Source: an uncultured Paracoccaceae bacterium (GTDB taxonomy: Bacteria; Pseudomonadota; Alphaproteobacteria; Rhodobacterales; Rhodobacteraceae). From it: a stretch of 64,000 bases of DNA. The translations under genes and the position numbers were made by a program. Shown piece by piece: positions 33,748 through 42,954 of the stretch. The DNA lies in NCBI GenBank assembly GCA_947487205.1, contig CANKVU010000004.1, forward strand, positions 1 to 64,000. The letters run 5' to 3'. Positions within the stretch are counted from its first letter, which is position 1; each line of letters begins with the position of its first letter. Below the pieces are notes generated by a model, which was given only the letters and a program-made list of their open reading frames with translations, made no database searches and was not told the origin of the DNA.

Positions 33748-35114
33748 TCCTCAAAGCCAAAGAACGCGGGAACGCGCCCCAGCTTGCCAGCTATCTGCTT
33801 TCGATGCGCGAGAACGAGCATGTTGAGCTGTACCAGACGCGCGGCTTTGTCAGCGACGATCTGAAGGAAGCTTTCGCTGAAGCCGAAGCCATCGCCTCGG
33901 CGACCAAGTGCAAGAAGCATCTCTTCTCGATTAGCCTGAACCCGCCGCAAGACGAGCATGTGAGCCGTGAAGCCTTCGAACAGGCGGCAGATCAGATCGA
34001 AGCCAAGGTGGGCCTCTCCGGTCATCCGCGCGCGATTGTCTTCCACGAGAAAGAAGGCCGCCGCCATGCCCATGCGGTCTGGAGCCGGATCGATTGCGAG
34101 GCCATGCGCGCCAAGAACATGGGCTTTTACAAGCACAAGCTCATGGATGTTTCACGCGATCTCTTTCTTCAGCACGGATGGGACATGCCCAAGGGCATGC
34201 TCGATCATTCTTTGCGTAACCCTCTCAACTTCACGCATGCGCAGTGGCAGCAATCCCAGCGGACCAATCAGGACCCGCGCCTGATCAAGGCCGCGATCCA
34301 GCACTGCTGGAAGAACTCCGACAACCACGAGAGCCTGAAGAACGCTCTCGAAGATAAAGGCTTCTTCCTCGCCCAAGGGGATCGCCGGGCTGTGGTCGCC
34401 ATCGATGTGCGGGGCGAGACCTATTCGCTCTCGCGCATGGCCGGGGTGAAGGTCAAAGACGTGCGCGCCCGGATCGGCGATACGAAGGCGCTCCCCTCCG
34501 TTGACCAAACGAAGCAGCGTATCTCGGACCGGATGACCGATACGCTCAACGGGTATCTGAAAGAGGTGCGTGCGGGTGCAAAGACGTTGCCACCTGGCAT
34601 CGCCTTCAAGCTGGAGCAGATGGTTGCCCGCCACCGCGAAGAGCGCAAAGCCACCTGGGCGCGGCATGAACAGCGCGATCTTCGCGAAAAGCAGGTGCGC
34701 GCGGCCCGCCTGCCCAAGGGCTTTAGCGGCATCTGGAGCCGGATCACGGGCAAGTTCTCCAAGATCAAGAAGACAAACGAGATGGAAGCGCTCCAGTGCT
34801 GGCAACGTGATGTGAAAGAGCGCAACGCGCTCTACCACCGCCAGCTTGATGAGCGGGTTAAGATTCAAAAGCTGATCCACGAACGGCGGAAGGAACGCGC
34901 CGAAGAGATCGTCAAGATTCACAAAGAGATTGCGGCCTATATCGCCATGAAGCGCGGCGATGTACCGAGCCTGTCCGCGCTCAAACAATCCCCTGAAAAA
35001 GCCAAGGCGAAGATGAAGCTCCGCGCCCGCGAGCGCGGTGATGAGACCCGTGCCCGTGAACGCCAGCGCGAGCGGACGCGGGGACGCGATCCGGATCGGG
35101 GACCACGATTTTAA
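33744..35114 (+). CDS. MOBP-type relaxase/mobilization nuclease
   Basis: A 456-residue protein. N-terminal relaxase domain: candidate catalytic Tyr in QLASYLLS (residue 17) or VELYQTRG (residue 30), KKHLFSISLNPPQD, and the metal-binding motif HEKEGRRHAHAVWSRID at 101-117, with two of the three usual His in place and Glu nearby. The second half is strongly basic and helical (long Arg/Lys/Glu stretches from about residue 270), likely a DNA-binding or coiled-coil tail. It nicks the origin of transfer of the element. Follows mobC by overlap. Confidence 0.85.
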   Translation: MILKAKERGNAPQLASYLLSMRENEHVELYQTRGFVSDDLKEAFAEAEAIASATKCKKHLFSISLNPPQDEHVSREAFEQAADQIEAKVGLSGHPRAIVFHEKEGRRHAHAVWSRIDCEAMRAKNMGFYKHKLMDVSRDLFLQHGWDMPKGMLDHSLRNPLNFTHAQWQQSQRTNQDPRLIKAAIQHCWKNSDNHESLKNALEDKGFFLAQGDRRAVVAIDVRGETYSLSRMAGVKVKDVRARIGDTKALPSVDQTKQRISDRMTDTLNGYLKEVRAGAKTLPPGIAFKLEQMVARHREERKATWARHEQRDLREKQVRAARLPKGFSGIWSRITGKFSKIKKTNEMEALQCWQRDVKERNALYHRQLDERVKIQKLIHERRKERAEEIVKIHKEIAAYIAMKRGDVPSLSALKQSPEKAKAKMKLRARERGDETRARERQRERTRGRDPDRGPRF

Positions 35115-35134
35115 CGAGTAGAAAGGAGGTCGCC

Positions 35135-35353
35135 ATGCGACACACACTCATGCTGAACCTGGACGAGAACCATGCTCGTCTTCTTGAAGACCTGCGCCAG
35201 CACTTTCATCTGGCCGCCGAAGACACGGTGCGGCTGGCCATCCGGCTCACCCACGCCCGGCACAAGGAAAAGCCGGATGTGCTGGTGCCGGAGTTCAAGC
35301 CGCGCGCCGCCAAAGCACGCTGGCTCGATGATGACGAAAGCGGGCCGTGCTGA
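35135..35353 (+). CDS. Small hypothetical protein downstream of relaxase
   Basis: A 72-residue protein with a strong ribosome site (aaaggaggtcgcc) 20 bp after the relaxase stop. MLNLDENHARLLEDLRQHFH looks like a short helical DNA-binding module; the rest (FKPRAAKARWLDDDESGPC) is polar. Unrecognised. It is in the mobilisation operon by position. It ends directly against a convergent gene. Confidence 0.6.
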   Translation: MRHTLMLNLDENHARLLEDLRQHFHLAAEDTVRLAIRLTHARHKEKPDVLVPEFKPRAAKARWLDDDESGPC

Positions 35354-35641
35354 TCAGAACAGCGACATCTGGCGCGCAGCCTCCTTGCGCGCCTTCCAGT
35401 CCTTGCTCTGTGCCGCTTGGTCTAGCCAGGCGCGGACGAAGGCATCGGGCCCACCATGCTCGTCCACGATTCCGGCAGGCAGAAAGTGAGACTTATAGCC
35501 TGTCTCCGTAACCGGGATGATCTGCCCCTGCTCAACGTGGAGTTCGATGTGATCGACATCCCCGTGCCAGCGGCGTTTGCGGTAGGTGATCTCCACCGCT
35601 ACGCCGTCCCAGCGGATGCTGGATGTGATGGGGGCGCTCAT
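35354..35641 (-). CDS. Small hypothetical protein (element backbone)
   Basis: A 95-residue protein starting MSAPITSSIRWDGVAVEITY. Charged, no membrane segment, no recognised catalytic motif. The start overlaps the stop of the upstream gene (ATGA with 35638-35874), so the two are co-translated. The C-terminal part (AWLDQAAQSKDWKARKEAA) is helical. Position and composition suggest element backbone rather than cargo. Confidence 0.6.
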   Translation of the reverse strand: MSAPITSSIRWDGVAVEITYRKRRWHGDVDHIELHVEQGQIIPVTETGYKSHFLPAGIVDEHGGPDAFVRAWLDQAAQSKDWKARKEAARQMSLF

Positions 35642-35874
35642 GCGCGCCCCGCATCGTTGGCGGTTTCAGGCGTATCGTCCAGCGGTAGGCGCAGGACGAT
35701 CCGGCCATTGATCGGGCAGGTTTCAAGCTGAAGCGTGTAGCCCCGCCCGTCCTTATGCCGCCATGCGGCTCCGACCTTGTTCCAGAAGGATTTCTCGCCT
35801 TTCTGGGTGACGTGCCAGGCCAGATAATCCGGGGCGTTCAAGGGCTGGTTTGGTATGGTGTTTTCGCGTGCCAT
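35638..35874 (-). CDS. Small hypothetical protein (element backbone)
   Basis: A 78-residue protein starting MARENTIPNQPLNAPDYLAW, chosen because gcaaaggagaaaaaacc just upstream is a clear ribosome site; the frame extends farther but without one. The core AWHVTQKGEKSFWNKVGAAW then HKDGRGYTLQLETCPINGR reads as a small beta-rich domain, as in other mobile-element proteins of this size. Function unknown. Confidence 0.65.
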   Translation of the reverse strand: MARENTIPNQPLNAPDYLAWHVTQKGEKSFWNKVGAAWRHKDGRGYTLQLETCPINGRIVLRLPLDDTPETANDAGRA

Positions 35875-36396
35875 GGTTTTTTCTCCTTTGCTTGGGGTTG
35901 GGCTTGCTAACGCCCTCCCGACAGGTCGGAGCGAAGGATCAGGCTTCATGTTCAACACGGAATCTTGGAGCGGGCAGAGCATTGAAGGCTGAGCCGCTTC
36001 GGCCAGGGATTTAGGGCTTCTACTGCAAGCCCCATCGCCCAAGCAGGATAGAGAAGCCGGAACGGCAAAAAACGCTGCCAGACCTGCACGGGCCGCGTGG
36101 TTAGAGACTGGCGCTGCGCGCTCACCTTCGGAAATTCTGCGCTCTGGAAGAGCCGCGCCGTGGTGGCATCCGCATAGGCGGGGCTATCGGCCTTTCAGCC
36201 TCCTGCCAACGGACCAGAGCACATCAGCCAAAGCGGTATTCCCGCTTTAAAACCGATATCACCGTCTCAAGCGTATCGCTCCATTCCATAAAAATCGCCT
36301 CCCGACCCATCAGGACCTTCATGGGCCAATGATGGTGTGCGCGGGCCGAAAGGCCCTGAGCGGTTCGGGGCCTCCTTGAAGAAAAGGAGGATAGCG
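35875..36396. other. Intergenic region with hairpins, possible transfer origin
   Basis: About 520 bp without a gene between two divergently read small genes. Two hairpins are visible: aaagcgg-tattc-ccgcttt at 36230-36248 and gggcc-gaaa-ggccc at 36343-36356. It must contain promoters for both sides. It is a reasonable place for the origin of transfer near the relaxase operon, but I see no nic-site motif I can name. Confidence 0.35.
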
Positions 36397-36576
36397 ATGA
36401 AACTCGTTACCCGATTTGAAGCGGCATCCCGCAGCACGGCTGAATTGCATGGCCTCTTGACCGAAGCCTTCAATGCTTTCGCCGCCGCTCCGCGTGGCAG
36501 CCAGCAACGCCGCGATGCTCTCCAGAGCATGCGCAATATCGAAGATGAGCTTGGCGCACGCACGCCTAAGCTCTAA
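36397..36576 (+). CDS. Small hypothetical protein
   Basis: A 59-residue helical protein, MKLVTRFEAASRSTAELHGL then LTEAFNAFAAAPRGSQQRRD. The ATG at 36397 has an excellent ribosome site (aaaaggaggatagcg). No recognised family. Followed by an imperfect hairpin (ctggcc/ggccag at 36587-36602). Confidence 0.6.
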   Translation: MKLVTRFEAASRSTAELHGLLTEAFNAFAAAPRGSQQRRDALQSMRNIEDELGARTPKL

Positions 36577-36636
36577 CCACACGCGGCTGGCCGTCGGGCC
36601 AGTCGCCCTTGGTGGAACCTCGGGAATCAACTAGAC

Positions 36637-38067
36637 TTGTTCGAAACTCAGATCATCTTTCTTGAAAGGTTTAAATCGAAAGTGTTGTTGTCCGAATTTC
36701 CACCCCACATGTTTGAGCGCCTCCCGAACGAGCCATTCCACTATGGTGATTTCCCAGAACTAAGCGCGGGCGTAGAATATTTCCGTAATCTGATGGGTAA
36801 GGGCGAGTGGGAGGCACGGCGCGAAGCCGCAGCGTGGAGATTCTACCGTTCGCTCGTCGGAGAGTATCAGGACCCTACAGGCGAGGGACGTTTCTATGGC
36901 GCCGAGGACTTGTTTGCTTGGTATCTCTTCTTGGGCGAGGCATTAACGGATCATCCGCAGAATTACGAAGTCTTTTATGGTAGCCGCGTGGTTCCAATAC
37001 TGGCGGCGATTGGAAAAAATCGCGAATTTATACCTCATATTGACGGCTTCGAAGAGCGCGCAAGACGAATTCTCGGTCCAGATAAGGCTCAACCTAACGG
37101 TGGACTCTTTGAAATGCTAGTTGCGCTTGCCTATGCGCGTGACGGGAGGAAAGTTGCGTTTCGCCCTGAAGAACCTGGCCGAGCGAAAACCTATGATCTA
37201 GACGTAAACTCTCAGGGAACTGAGTGGGCGGTCGAATGCAAGCGGCTCGAAGCTGGCGAGTACGTAGAAAGCGAACGGCAAAGAAAACGTGAACTTTGGA
37301 TGCCCGCCGCTCGCATGATAATTCCAACAGGACGCAGTATATACGCAAACGTAGATTTTTCGGTGGAACTCGCCAAAGTTCCAGATGATTATTTTTTGAG
37401 GCGAGTTTCCGACTTCCTTAGATCAGGAAAAGATTCAGCGGTGTGGTCGGACGACTATGCCTCCGGGGTGATGGGTGATCTTGATCTAACACCGCTTCAA
37501 AACGCACTTAAAGATGGATATATTCTATATCCCGGACCCGTATACAATAAGCTTCTTACGGGAGCATATATTCGATATGACACACTGAACACGATTCAGA
37601 AAGTTACATTTGCCGAAAATCCGCACTTCATTGATCAAATTGAGCAAGCAGTCGTTCTGCGCACGCGTAGCCTTTCAGGAGACGCTGTGGAAAAGAAAGC
37701 TCGGGATATTAAGAGGAAGCTTGTTCAAGCGAACAGGCAGCTTCCAGATGACCGCCTTGGCGTTATTCACGTTGGTATTGAAGCACTGGGAGATGACGTA
37801 ATCGAACAGCGCCGTTACACAAAGATCATGGATACAATCACCAATTTTGATCCCGAAGGTAAGCCGTTATCGTTTATCTACTGGCACTATTTTGCGCCTG
37901 AAGCATCGCCTGAGGATACTTGGGCGATTGACGAAACATTCCAATGGCGCGGCATCCGTGGTGATAATCGGCCCCTAGCTCTTTCCAGCCTGATTCTTCC
38001 TTCCGAAGCAGCAGGACGTGCGGGCATGCATTGGGATGGAACACCGAATATCCCATTCAAGGGCTAG
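36637..38067 (+). CDS. Unrecognised protein with a PD-(D/E)XK-like nuclease motif
   Basis: A 476-residue soluble protein, opening with TTG at 36637; an ATG farther in (MFERLPNEPF) is an alternative start. Around residues 155-215, GGLFEMLVALAYARDG, then KTYDLDVNSQGTEWAVECKR, has the spacing of a PD-(D/E)XK nuclease core (helix Glu, Asp, then Glu-x-Lys). No N-terminal ATPase or methylase domain. Base composition is much more AT-rich than the backbone genes and the gene stands alone with its own terminator, so it looks like separately acquired cargo, possibly a defence nuclease. I do not recognise the full-length family. Confidence 0.6.
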   Translation: MFETQIIFLERFKSKVLLSEFPPHMFERLPNEPFHYGDFPELSAGVEYFRNLMGKGEWEARREAAAWRFYRSLVGEYQDPTGEGRFYGAEDLFAWYLFLGEALTDHPQNYEVFYGSRVVPILAAIGKNREFIPHIDGFEERARRILGPDKAQPNGGLFEMLVALAYARDGRKVAFRPEEPGRAKTYDLDVNSQGTEWAVECKRLEAGEYVESERQRKRELWMPAARMIIPTGRSIYANVDFSVELAKVPDDYFLRRVSDFLRSGKDSAVWSDDYASGVMGDLDLTPLQNALKDGYILYPGPVYNKLLTGAYIRYDTLNTIQKVTFAENPHFIDQIEQAVVLRTRSLSGDAVEKKARDIKRKLVQANRQLPDDRLGVIHVGIEALGDDVIEQRRYTKIMDTITNFDPEGKPLSFIYWHYFAPEASPEDTWAIDETFQWRGIRGDNRPLALSSLILPSEAAGRAGMHWDGTPNIPFKG

Positions 38068-38095
38068 ACGTAGCAATTGTCTAGGGTGCGGTAAA

Positions 38096-38124
38096 CGGCT
38101 GGCCGTGAGGCCAGCCGAAATTTT
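38096..38124 (+). terminator. Rho-independent terminator
   Basis: Perfect 9 bp stem cggctggcc/ggccagccg with a gtga loop (38096-38117), followed by aaatttt. It lies 29 bp after the stop of the nuclease-like gene and just before the convergent ArdC gene. Confidence 0.75.
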
Positions 38125-38143
38125 GCTCCTGATCGGAGCCGCC

Positions 38144-39055
38144 TTACGCGGCGACTCCTTCGCTCTGCTGCTCTTCGTCGATGAGCGGTTGCAGGCCATG
38201 GAGGAAGTCGGCGGCGCGCTGCGCGTGGGCGGCGGCGGCAAAGATCGCGCGCTTGTCCTCCTTCAAAACCTTCAGCCAGCTTTGAATGTAGGCGGCATGA
38301 TCGGTGCCAGGTTCGGGGGTCAGCTCCAGATCGGCGCAGAGGAAGGCCGCGCCCAGCTCGGCAACCAACTCTTCACGGGCATAGCCTTCATCGCCCCAGC
38401 GCTTGCGCCCAAACTCGCGGTCAAGGCGGCTCTTGTGCTTCGTCCAGTGGGTCAGCTCGTGGGCAAGCGTGGCATAGTAGGCCTCGGGGCTGCGGAAGGT
38501 CTCGAAAGCTGGCATCTGCACATGATCGCTGCCGCCGCTGTAGTGAGCGCTGTTCCCGCCATGGCGAATGTCTGCGCCAGTATGGGCGAAGAATTCTTCC
38601 GCGTGGCTGATCCGTGTTGCGGAATCAATGATGGCTTCCGGCTTTGCATAGTAGTGCTCGGGCAAGCCCTCGATCTGCTCGACGTTGAAGACGCTATATC
38701 CCTTCATGAACGGGATTTTGCGCTCTTCCTCTGATCCGTCGTCCTGTTCCTCGGTCTTGGTGATGGTGTTCGCATAGACCACCAGATTGCCGCGCTCGCC
38801 CTTCTTGACGTGCGCGCCAAGCTCCTTGGCCTGTTTGAAGGTCATCCAGTACGGCGAGAGATAACCAGCCTCGACACTTGCCCCCCAGAGCATCAGCACG
38901 TTGATTCCGTTGTAGGGCATGCCGTTGTGGCGTAGCGGCTTGGTGATCTTGCCTTCAAGGTTGCCGCTGCTCCACGGCTTGAGCCAAGAAAGCTCGCCTT
39001 TCTCCAGATCGGCAATGATCTTGTCGGTCACTTTCTGATAAACATCTGCTTTCAT
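38144..39055 (-). CDS. ardC: ArdC-family antirestriction protein
   Basis: A 303-residue protein. The N-terminal ssDNA-binding domain (VYQKVTDKIIADLEKGELSW, then MPYNGINVLMLWGAS and YWMTFKQAKELGAHVKKGER) is joined to a zincin-like metallopeptidase domain with LAHELTHWTKHKSRLDREFG (HExxH near residue 200) and EELVAELGAAFLC supplying the third ligand. ArdC shields incoming conjugative DNA from host restriction. Fits a mobilizable element. The start is preceded by an aggagaaaaat ribosome site. Confidence 0.9.
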   Translation of the reverse strand: MKADVYQKVTDKIIADLEKGELSWLKPWSSGNLEGKITKPLRHNGMPYNGINVLMLWGASVEAGYLSPYWMTFKQAKELGAHVKKGERGNLVVYANTITKTEEQDDGSEEERKIPFMKGYSVFNVEQIEGLPEHYYAKPEAIIDSATRISHAEEFFAHTGADIRHGGNSAHYSGGSDHVQMPAFETFRSPEAYYATLAHELTHWTKHKSRLDREFGRKRWGDEGYAREELVAELGAAFLCADLELTPEPGTDHAAYIQSWLKVLKEDKRAIFAAAAHAQRAADFLHGLQPLIDEEQQSEGVAA

Positions 39056-39367
39056 GTAATTTTTCTCCTATGTTCGGTTGCACATGCAACCGAACTGCCC
39101 CTCTGGCGAAGAGAGGGGGGAGGCCGTCCAGACCGAAGGCCATGGGAATGGGTGCGGGCGCAGCCGTAGGCGAGCCACGGCCCATGGCCTTCGCCCGTAG
39201 CTTTGCTACGGGCTTGGTCTTGACGGGTGATGGGCCATCAGGCCCCAATAAAAGAAAAGGATGTCAGCCGTTCACCGCGCAAGGGATGGACGCCGAAAGG
39301 CCGAGACTGACCTGTCAGGCTCGGTTCACGACAGCCCGGCCCGAAGGGTGCGCCAGAACTTCCGAGA
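39056..39367. repeat. Intergenic region with several inverted repeats
   Basis: Three dyads lie within about 110 bp: cgaaggccatggg at 39134-39146 with cccatggccttcg at 39181-39193; the tight hairpin cccgtag-ctttg-ctacggg at 39194-39212; and tgatggg-ccatca at 39228-39240 followed by aataaaa. The region separates two leftward genes and includes the ardC promoter. It could be a terminator cluster, a regulator site or a replication/transfer signal. Confidence 0.55.
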
Positions 39368-40522
39368 TCAATCGCTCGTACCCTCACGATCAACGCTGCC
39401 GTGCTCAGCGTACGCATCAAGCAGCGCTTGCACGTATTCTCTGGTACTGGAGGTCATGTGTCCCAAATCCGGCCAAGCAAAGGGTGCCGTCATACAGGTG
39501 CCCTCCAACTCAAGCTCCACACCCAGCATATTCGCCACTGCTATTACCTCTTCGGGCTCTTTGCCTTCCGGCCAAAGGTCCTCATCAAGAGTAATCCAGG
39601 CATCATTATCATCGTCTACGGAAATCTCCGCGAGCAAAGCGCCGAGCCTTTCGCCGGGGGTACTGGCATCTTCGACCAGCGCGGCGCGGAGGAGCAGGAC
39701 AATATTCTTCTTGCTCAAGGCAAGCCTAGACCTTGAATCCACAACATCGATCCTCGGCTCGGGACGTTTCTGCGTCTTCGACCACTCAACGGGTTTCGGC
39801 TCGGGAGTGCCGTCTTCGAGCCAAAAGGGCGACGAGAAGATATCTATGGGGGATGCACCGCATCCTGGGCAATGCCAAAGACTCTCTGCGAGCTGCGCGC
39901 CGCTGATCTTGCTTTCGCAATGCAGGCAGTACCACATCGCAACTCGATCACCATGTATGGGGTGAACAATTTCGCCGTTCATATCCGGCTTGGTGGCGCG
40001 CCTCGGCCAGTCTGACGCAATCCGCGACCGCATTTTCGTCGCCTCTTCATCGGCAATTGCGAGCGCTGCGCTCAAAAAGCTACGCTCATAGACAGGCGGC
40101 CTACCGGAGTGGCTTTCCTCAACTTCAACAATGGGCTGGGAGAACTGCGCTTCCCCGATCAGGATACGCCATCCGTTACCCTCCATAAGAACGTCGCCGA
40201 TGGATTCGAAGACGCGATATGCGTGACCCTCTATTCTACCCTGACGTATCGGCTCACCGAGATGCCGTAACATCAGACACTCATTTCCGCCCGTGTTTTC
40301 GCCTAAGCTCGGATGAGATTTCATCACAAAATCCCGGACGCTTGCCAATTGCTCAGCGCTTGGCACCCAACCTTGCTTCTCCTTTACTGCCAGGCCCGCC
40401 CAATGGGGAAAGTCCAGCAGTTTGGCGATCTCGTTGAGTGCTTCATGTTTTGGCAGACGGTTGGCGTGCGCATACCGTTTTGCCAGATGTTTTAGTTCTG
40501 TGATTTGGTTTTTGTTGGTCAT
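39368..40522 (-). CDS. Unrecognised zinc-ribbon-containing protein
   Basis: A 384-residue soluble protein. The N-terminal 50 residues (ITELKHLAKRYAHANRLPKH, then ALNEIAKLLDFPHWAGL) resemble the small helical domain at the start of some glyoxalase-superfamily and toxin-like proteins. Mid-protein YCLHCESKISGAQLAESLWH then CPGCG forms a CxxC ... CxxC zinc ribbon near residues 195-220. The remainder is acidic. Downstream of the Gabija operon on the same strand but separated by 180 bp, so probably independently expressed. No function proposed. Confidence 0.6.
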   Translation of the reverse strand: MTNKNQITELKHLAKRYAHANRLPKHEALNEIAKLLDFPHWAGLAVKEKQGWVPSAEQLASVRDFVMKSHPSLGENTGGNECLMLRHLGEPIRQGRIEGHAYRVFESIGDVLMEGNGWRILIGEAQFSQPIVEVEESHSGRPPVYERSFLSAALAIADEEATKMRSRIASDWPRRATKPDMNGEIVHPIHGDRVAMWYCLHCESKISGAQLAESLWHCPGCGASPIDIFSSPFWLEDGTPEPKPVEWSKTQKRPEPRIDVVDSRSRLALSKKNIVLLLRAALVEDASTPGERLGALLAEISVDDDNDAWITLDEDLWPEGKEPEEVIAVANMLGVELELEGTCMTAPFAWPDLGHMTSSTREYVQALLDAYAEHGSVDREGTSD

Positions 40523-40702
40523 GATCCATTTCCAAAATGGGATCTGACTAGGTGTCCGCTACTAACCAGATCCCACAAGTGGACTGGAGTTGATAAAATT
40601 TTGGATGAGGGTGCTGCATCGCTTTGCGTGGCGGACACACCGGCATGCACCAAAGGCCGACTTCAAAGATGCCTGAAATTGTGAGGTGCGTCAAGCCTGT
40701 AA

Positions 40703-41176
40703 TCAGGGTCCTTGCAAGCCGCGCCGCGAGACTGCCGCCAGAATTTTCTGGTTGATTTTGACCCGTGTCGCCATCTGCTTCGCGCTCAAATTGCGCTTAC
40801 GCATTGTATCTTGAAGAAATCCATACTCCCAATCATTCAGCAGGTTTCTTTGGCGGAAGAAGGCAATGCAATCGGCGTTCAACCCTTTCTCCGGGTCCTT
40901 CCTTACACGCTTCACGCCTGCGAAGATCAAATCCGAGCGGAAGCCCAGGAACCGCTTGACGCAAACATTGCCGACTTCCGCGCTGTGTCCTGTCACGCGG
41001 TTATGAATTTCGCAGATCTCAATGATCGGATAATGCCCGCACAGGCACGTCTCAGGCTCATCGGCTTCGATGATATCAACCAGAGCCCATTCTTTACGCG
41101 CAGTCTCCCAATCGCTCGCCTCACTTAGGGCGAGGATTTGCTGGCTAAGCTGCTTGAAATTGTACCCTTCACTCAT
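40703..41176 (-). CDS. Zn-binding small protein, third gene of the Gabija operon
   Basis: A 157-residue protein. The motif ETCLCGHYPIIEICEIHNRV then TGHSAEVGNVCVKRFLG is a small Cys-rich module (CxCG ... C ... N ... G ... C) found in many uncharacterised bacterial and phage proteins. The C-terminal part (MRKRNLSAKQMATRVKINQK) looks helix-turn-helix-like. It starts two bases after the gajB stop, so it is translated from the same transcript as gajA and gajB. Described Gabija systems need only two genes, so an accessory or regulatory role is possible. Confidence 0.65.
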   Translation of the reverse strand: MSEGYNFKQLSQQILALSEASDWETARKEWALVDIIEADEPETCLCGHYPIIEICEIHNRVTGHSAEVGNVCVKRFLGFRSDLIFAGVKRVRKDPEKGLNADCIAFFRQRNLLNDWEYGFLQDTMRKRNLSAKQMATRVKINQKILAAVSRRGLQGP

Positions 41177-41178
41177 GA

Positions 41179-42954
41179 TCAGACACGCTCCTGTATCAGG
41201 CCAGCCTCGGCAATGAAGGGCGTGCGCACGTTTCTGTAATCCATCTGATCGGAGAAGACCATCAAGTGCTGCTTGGCGCGGGTTAAGCCAACGTAGAACA
41301 AGCGCCGCGCTTCATCGAATTCTTCTTGAGTATCAGCCGTCCAATGCGGGATTTGGCCTTGGTTGGCGTGAACGATGGCCACGGCTTCAAACTCCCGCCC
41401 CTTGGAATTGTGGAGCGTAATAAGCTTTATTGCTGCCTTTGGATCGGCAAATAGGCCCAGATCAGAGATTTGGAGATTGGCGATATCGATATTGTTGCGC
41501 TCCATATCCGTGCGCATCTCGCCAACAGAGCGGATAATGGCTTGCGCTGCCAGCTCATTGATCCATTCGCCATCCCGCAAGATAGTGGCAACCGCCTGCG
41601 CGCTCACCTCCAGCCAGTCCATCCCGCCGGGATGATGGAGGGCCAGACGCTGCGCCTCGTAGACAAGGGCCAATGCCGTGCAGCGCCCGGTATAGGTGAA
41701 GATATCAAAGCGCGGCGTACCCATGGCTTCGCTGGCCAGGTGGAAGATTGCCTTCTCAACGCCGGGTAGAGCGTCCAATGTCTCGGAGGCTACGCATGCG
41801 CCAAGCTGCTCGGCCAGATGGGCGTAGACACGCCGCCTCTGATAGGGCCGCGCGCCAGGACCAAAGACGGGGATATCCATCTCGCGCAGCCTTCTGGCGA
41901 TGGGGATGAGATGCCGCCACCATGGAGCAAGCACGGCAGCGTTCCCAAGAGCGATGCCCCTTGCCTCAAGCATGGGGATGAAGTGATCGGTGATCGCTTC
42001 CCTCGGGTTGGCAACATGGCGGTACTCGACCCTGCCTGCGATCAAAGCCGCATCTCCGGCAGAGACCATTGGCGGAACCCGCGCAATCAGCGCTTCTGCC
42101 GGGACGATGATCTGCGGCGCACAGCGGAAATTGCCGCTTAAGGCAATGTCCTGCCGCGCCCCGATATCATTCGAAAACCCGCGCGCCAGATCAGGCCGCG
42201 CGCCAGCGAAGGCGTGGATCGATTGGTTTTCATCACCGACAAGGAAGAACTGCGAGTTGATCTGCTCTTGCAACCTACGCAAAATCTCAATTTGGATGTC
42301 GGTCGTATCCTGAAATTCATCAACCAAAAGCCATGCAAAGCGCGACGAAAGTCCCGCCGTGACGAAGGGGTGTTCTTCCAGTATGCGAAGCGAATAGTAT
42401 AGGATCATCGAAAAATCGATGAAGCCATTGCGAAGCATTAGCTCCCAAAAGCGCCGCGCAGAGCGCTCGTTCACAATGCCGCTTTCGGTGCCGACGCCGA
42501 CGGGGTTTCCGCCAATCCCCATCCTGACCGATGCATAGTCTTCAAAGGTGCGAAACTGGACGGCGCGGTTTTCTTCTTCCTCAACCGCCCGCACCAGGCG
42601 GTCAAAGAAGCGCATCTCCCGTGTTAGAATTTTGAAGTTCTGAGGAAGCTCGGGCAGCATCCAGACGAAGGGTCGCAGGATAAACCGGATGCAAAAAGAG
42701 TGGATGGTCGCGATTTCGCAGCGATCGACAAGTGCGTTGGTGCCGAACTGCTTGATCCGGTATTCGATTTCATCAACGGCGGCGTTGGTGTAGGTTATGC
42801 AGCCGATTGATCTTGGCGTGCCTTCCACCTGTTCTGCGAGTTTGAGGAGCTTGGCAATAATCACGCGGGTTTTGCCGCTGCCGGGGCATGCCGAGAGCAT
42901 GATATTGCCCTGGTGTTCGACGGCGCGGCGCTGATCCGGGGTGAGCGAGATCAT
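41179..42954 (-). CDS. gajB: GajB-like UvrD/Rep-type helicase
   Basis: A 591-residue superfamily 1 helicase. Motifs: Q-motif/MISLTPDQRRAVEH, Walker A ACPGSGKTRVI near residue 22, Ia ITYTNAAVDE, Walker B LLVDEFQDTTD near 208, motif III FLVGDENQSIHAFAGA, motif V ITLHNSKGREFEAVAIV and motif VI FYVGLTRAKQHLMV. The start ATG 42954 overlaps the GajA stop. In Gabija the helicase associates with the GajA nuclease to block phage. Slightly longer than the founding GajB, otherwise canonical. Confidence 0.88.
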   Translation of the reverse strand: MISLTPDQRRAVEHQGNIMLSACPGSGKTRVIIAKLLKLAEQVEGTPRSIGCITYTNAAVDEIEYRIKQFGTNALVDRCEIATIHSFCIRFILRPFVWMLPELPQNFKILTREMRFFDRLVRAVEEEENRAVQFRTFEDYASVRMGIGGNPVGVGTESGIVNERSARRFWELMLRNGFIDFSMILYYSLRILEEHPFVTAGLSSRFAWLLVDEFQDTTDIQIEILRRLQEQINSQFFLVGDENQSIHAFAGARPDLARGFSNDIGARQDIALSGNFRCAPQIIVPAEALIARVPPMVSAGDAALIAGRVEYRHVANPREAITDHFIPMLEARGIALGNAAVLAPWWRHLIPIARRLREMDIPVFGPGARPYQRRRVYAHLAEQLGACVASETLDALPGVEKAIFHLASEAMGTPRFDIFTYTGRCTALALVYEAQRLALHHPGGMDWLEVSAQAVATILRDGEWINELAAQAIIRSVGEMRTDMERNNIDIANLQISDLGLFADPKAAIKLITLHNSKGREFEAVAIVHANQGQIPHWTADTQEEFDEARRLFYVGLTRAKQHLMVFSDQMDYRNVRTPFIAEAGLIQERV

